Part shown: positions 62,166 to 64,000 of the stretch, in pieces
How the letters are laid out: each line of letters begins with the position of its first letter
How positions within the stretch are numbered: position 1 is the stretch's first letter
Source: Serpentinicella alkaliphila
Lineage (GTDB): Bacteria > Bacillota > Clostridia > Peptostreptococcales > Natronincolaceae
DNA length: 64,000 nt
Direction of reading: 5' to 3'
NCBI RefSeq assembly: GCF_018141405.1
Contig: NZ_CP058648.1
Coordinates: 2,568,502-2,632,501 of the forward strand
Position numbers and translations under genes: made by a program
The notes under the pieces: model-generated
Databases searched by the model: none
What the model was told of the DNA's origin: nothing
What the model saw: only the letters and a program-made list of their open reading frames with translations

Positions 62166-62472
62166 AATCGAAGTTCGTAAATATCTTCTTATAGACTAAC
62201 ATAATATTTCTTTACAATATGTCGAACATTGTATTAATACATAAAAATATTATATGTAGGCTATCATAAGATTTGTAACGTTTACATTAAAATCTATTTG
62301 GTATAACTAAATGTTTTTCTCCTTAAAGAAAAAAATCACCTCAAAATATCATTGAGATGATTATTATTAGCTTATTTTTACATTAGTTATTTTTTTATCT
62401 GTGCCTTATATTTAAACAATTAGATTTACATCTCTACAATTTTTCATAGGATGCATTATTTGATTTTATATT
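62166..62472 (-). terminator. Spacer with likely livF terminator
   Basis: No gene is present. On the minus strand ATCATCTCA and TGAGGTGAT arms (62335-62361) are followed by TTTTTTTC, a probable terminator for livF, although it lies ~110 nt after the stop. The rest is AT-rich. Confidence 0.5.
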
Positions 62473-63177
62473 TTATGCCCCTAGGTATGCCTCTCTAATT
62501 TCATCACTTTCTGCTAATTCTTTAGCATCCCCAGATAGAACAATCTTTCCTGTTTCTAATACATACCCACGATGAGCAATAGATAAGGCCATATGTGCAT
62601 TTTGTTCAACTAAAAGTATAGTTGTACCTTCATTGTTTAATTCTTTTATAATTGAAAAAATCTCTTGAACTAGTATAGGGGCTAATCCCATAGAAGGTTC
62701 GTCTAATAGAAGTAGCTTAGGCTTAGACATTAAAGCCCGACCCATTGCAAGCATTTGCTGCTCTCCACCACTTAAGGTACCCGCCATCTGCTTTTTTCGT
62801 TCAAATAGTCTTGGGAATTTTTCATATACTTTTGCTATATCCTTGCTAATTTCAGATTTATCTTTTCGTAAAAATGCACCTAATTCAAGATTTTCAAGTA
62901 CTGTCATATTAGCAAATACTCTTCTTCCTTCAGGTATTTGGCACAGGCCCATTTCAACTAAACTTTGGGCAGGCATTTGTGTAATATCCTTGTCTTTAAA
63001 TATTATACTACCTTGCTTAGACCTATTTAATCCTGAAATGGTTCTTAGTATAGTTGTTTTTCCAGCTCCGTTAGCTCCGATAAGACTAACAATTTCCCCT
63101 TCATTTACCTCAAGAGAGATACCTTTAATAGCATGAATCATATCGTAATAAACATGAATATCATTTATTTTCAACAT
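62473..63177 (-). CDS. livF: Branched-chain amino-acid ABC transporter ATPase (LivF)
   Basis: The product has 234 aa. ABC motifs: Walker A 'GANGAGKTT', the signature 'LSGGEQQML', Walker B 'LLLLDEPSMGLAP' and the switch His after it. 'GEIVSLIG' and 'IPEGRRVFANMTVLENLELGAF' are characteristic of LivF rather than LivG. It powers import of Leu/Ile/Val-type amino acids with LivG, LivH and LivM at the cell membrane. It starts at the stop codon of livG. Confidence 0.9.
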   Translation of the reverse strand: MLKINDIHVYYDMIHAIKGISLEVNEGEIVSLIGANGAGKTTILRTISGLNRSKQGSIIFKDKDITQMPAQSLVEMGLCQIPEGRRVFANMTVLENLELGAFLRKDKSEISKDIAKVYEKFPRLFERKKQMAGTLSGGEQQMLAMGRALMSKPKLLLLDEPSMGLAPILVQEIFSIIKELNNEGTTILLVEQNAHMALSIAHRGYVLETGKIVLSGDAKELAESDEIREAYLGA

Positions 63178-63947
63178 TATATGGTAACCTCCTCTCCTAA
63201 GTAAGCTTCAATAACTTTTGGGTTTGACTTAATTTCAGTGGGATTGCCATGAGCAATAATTTTTCCGTAATCTAAAACATAAATTCTTTCACAAACATTC
63301 ATTACTAGAGACATATCATGTTCAATTAAAAGAATTGTTATTTCAAACTTATCACGAATCCATCGTATTAACTCCATAAGTTGATGAGTTTCTTGTGGAT
63401 TCATACCCGCAGCAGGTTCATCCAAGAGCAAAAGTTTTGGCTTTGTTGCTAAAGCTCTGGCGATTTCCAAACGCCTTTGTTCACCATATGGTAAATTCTT
63501 CGCTAATTCACCATGTTTCAACTCTAAACCAAATATACTTAATAGCTCTAAAGACTTTTCTGTTATTTCTTCCTCTTCTTTTTTATATTTTTTTGATTTA
63601 AAAATACCTGATACAACACCATATTTAACATTTTGGTGATATGCTATTTTTACATTATCAATAACTGATAAATCTTTAAAGAGACGTATATTTTGAAAGG
63701 TTCTACCAATACCTTTTTGTGTAATCTCATAAGGTTTCTTACCAACAATACTTTCGTCACAAAATTGTATTTCTCCATAGGATGGCACATATACACCTGT
63801 TAACATATTAAATGCAGTAGTTTTCCCTGCACCGTTTGGGCCAATTAATCCTACTAACTCTCTATGATCTAGGTAAATTTCAAAATTATCTACAGCTTTT
63901 AAACCACCAAAAGTTCTTCCTAAATTAGTTGTCTTTAAAATTGTCAT
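63177..63947 (-). CDS. livG: Branched-chain amino-acid ABC transporter ATPase (LivG)
   Basis: The product is 256 aa. Walker A 'GPNGAGKTT', signature 'LPYGEQRRLEIARAL', Walker B 'LLLLDEPAAGMNPQET' and 'EHDMSLVMNVCERIYVLDYG'. The insertion after 'GRTFQNIRLFKDLSV' is typical of LivG. ATG 63947 follows GAGGTGG; a longer frame reaches the livM end. It partners LivF in the Liv transporter. Confidence 0.9.
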   Translation of the reverse strand: MTILKTTNLGRTFGGLKAVDNFEIYLDHRELVGLIGPNGAGKTTAFNMLTGVYVPSYGEIQFCDESIVGKKPYEITQKGIGRTFQNIRLFKDLSVIDNVKIAYHQNVKYGVVSGIFKSKKYKKEEEEITEKSLELLSIFGLELKHGELAKNLPYGEQRRLEIARALATKPKLLLLDEPAAGMNPQETHQLMELIRWIRDKFEITILLIEHDMSLVMNVCERIYVLDYGKIIAHGNPTEIKSNPKVIEAYLGEEVTI

Positions 63948-63958
63948 GATGGCCACCT

Positions 63959-64000
63959 CATTTCTTTGAGGATCCAAAGGTTGTGGATCCAGAAAATTTT
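63959..64000 (-). CDS. End of livM (permease), partial
   Basis: Read on the minus strand, the last codons before livG read FSGSTTFGSSKK then TGA. The position and operon order suggest the C-terminus of LivM, but too little is visible to confirm. The gene continues beyond the window. Confidence 0.35.

Noticed and set aside
1-64000. tRNA, rRNA and known riboswitches
   Set aside because: I scanned for T-loop-like GTTCGAATC stretches and for common riboswitch cores and found none I could support by eye.

Overview
The window is AT-rich DNA from an anaerobic, spore-forming member of the Clostridia (an Alkaliphilus/Natronincola-like bacterium is my best guess). The basis is the low GC, strong AGGAGG-type ribosome sites, and clostridial spore genes (spoIIM, gerW/ytfJ) beside scpA/scpB, dacF-type carboxypeptidases and the conserved nucleoside-salvage block. 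No rRNA, tRNA or CRISPR array was recognised.

Layout. 1-8.3 kb is accessory: small membrane proteins, a peptidase S51, lipoproteins, and an IS607-type element (2332-4793) with a broken TnpA, an intact TnpB and a candidate guide RNA at its right end. 8.7-11 kb holds a two-gene flavin/iron-sulfur redox unit. 11.2-26.7 kb is core: dacF, a MazG-like protein, gerW, a DUF2953 protein, speE-speB, two duplicated chemoreceptor-like proteins, scpA/scpB, a site-2 protease, a DHH-CBS-tRNA nucleotidyltransferase fusion and a decayed queG-like gene. An IS6-like element with a perfect 8-bp target duplication separates the MazG gene from its promoter. 26.7-28.6 kb is transposase debris. 28.9-36 kb is a minus-strand run: xerD, deoB, two purine nucleoside phosphorylases, pdp and dacF, with spoIIM upstream. 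36.1-41.3 kb is a second minus-strand run (NUDIX hydrolase, DUF3866, a MraY-like transferase, a glycosyltransferase, a SctB-like protein and SteA). recX follows on the plus strand. 42-53 kb is a loose set of single genes (metallophosphoesterase, flavodoxin, tag, GNAT, MerR, plsC) with several decayed small genes.

53.4-62.2 kb is the most unusual part. It carries at least three complete and several partial ~146-173 bp imperfect palindromes. Each complete copy begins with an AAC-type box and ends with GTTRRRY, with a second inner box pair and a conserved middle. This is the architecture of integron attC sites. Between them lie toxin-antitoxin genes (decayed MazEF-like, MntA-HepT and HigB-like pairs, plus an intact RelBE/ParE-like pair), an orphan gene, and a truncated tyrosine recombinase. 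I read it as a decaying integron-like cassette array without a working integrase, which would be unusual in a Firmicute. A MITE, an IS21 fragment and a probable group II intron tail are embedded in it. The window ends in a branched-chain amino-acid ABC transporter operon (livF, livG, end of livM).

How the genes work together: SpeB and SpeE make putrescine and spermidine. DeoB, the phosphorylases and Pdp salvage nucleosides and pentose phosphates. ScpA/ScpB act on the chromosome and XerD on dimer resolution. SteA and the SctB-like protein probably act in cell-envelope or division functions.
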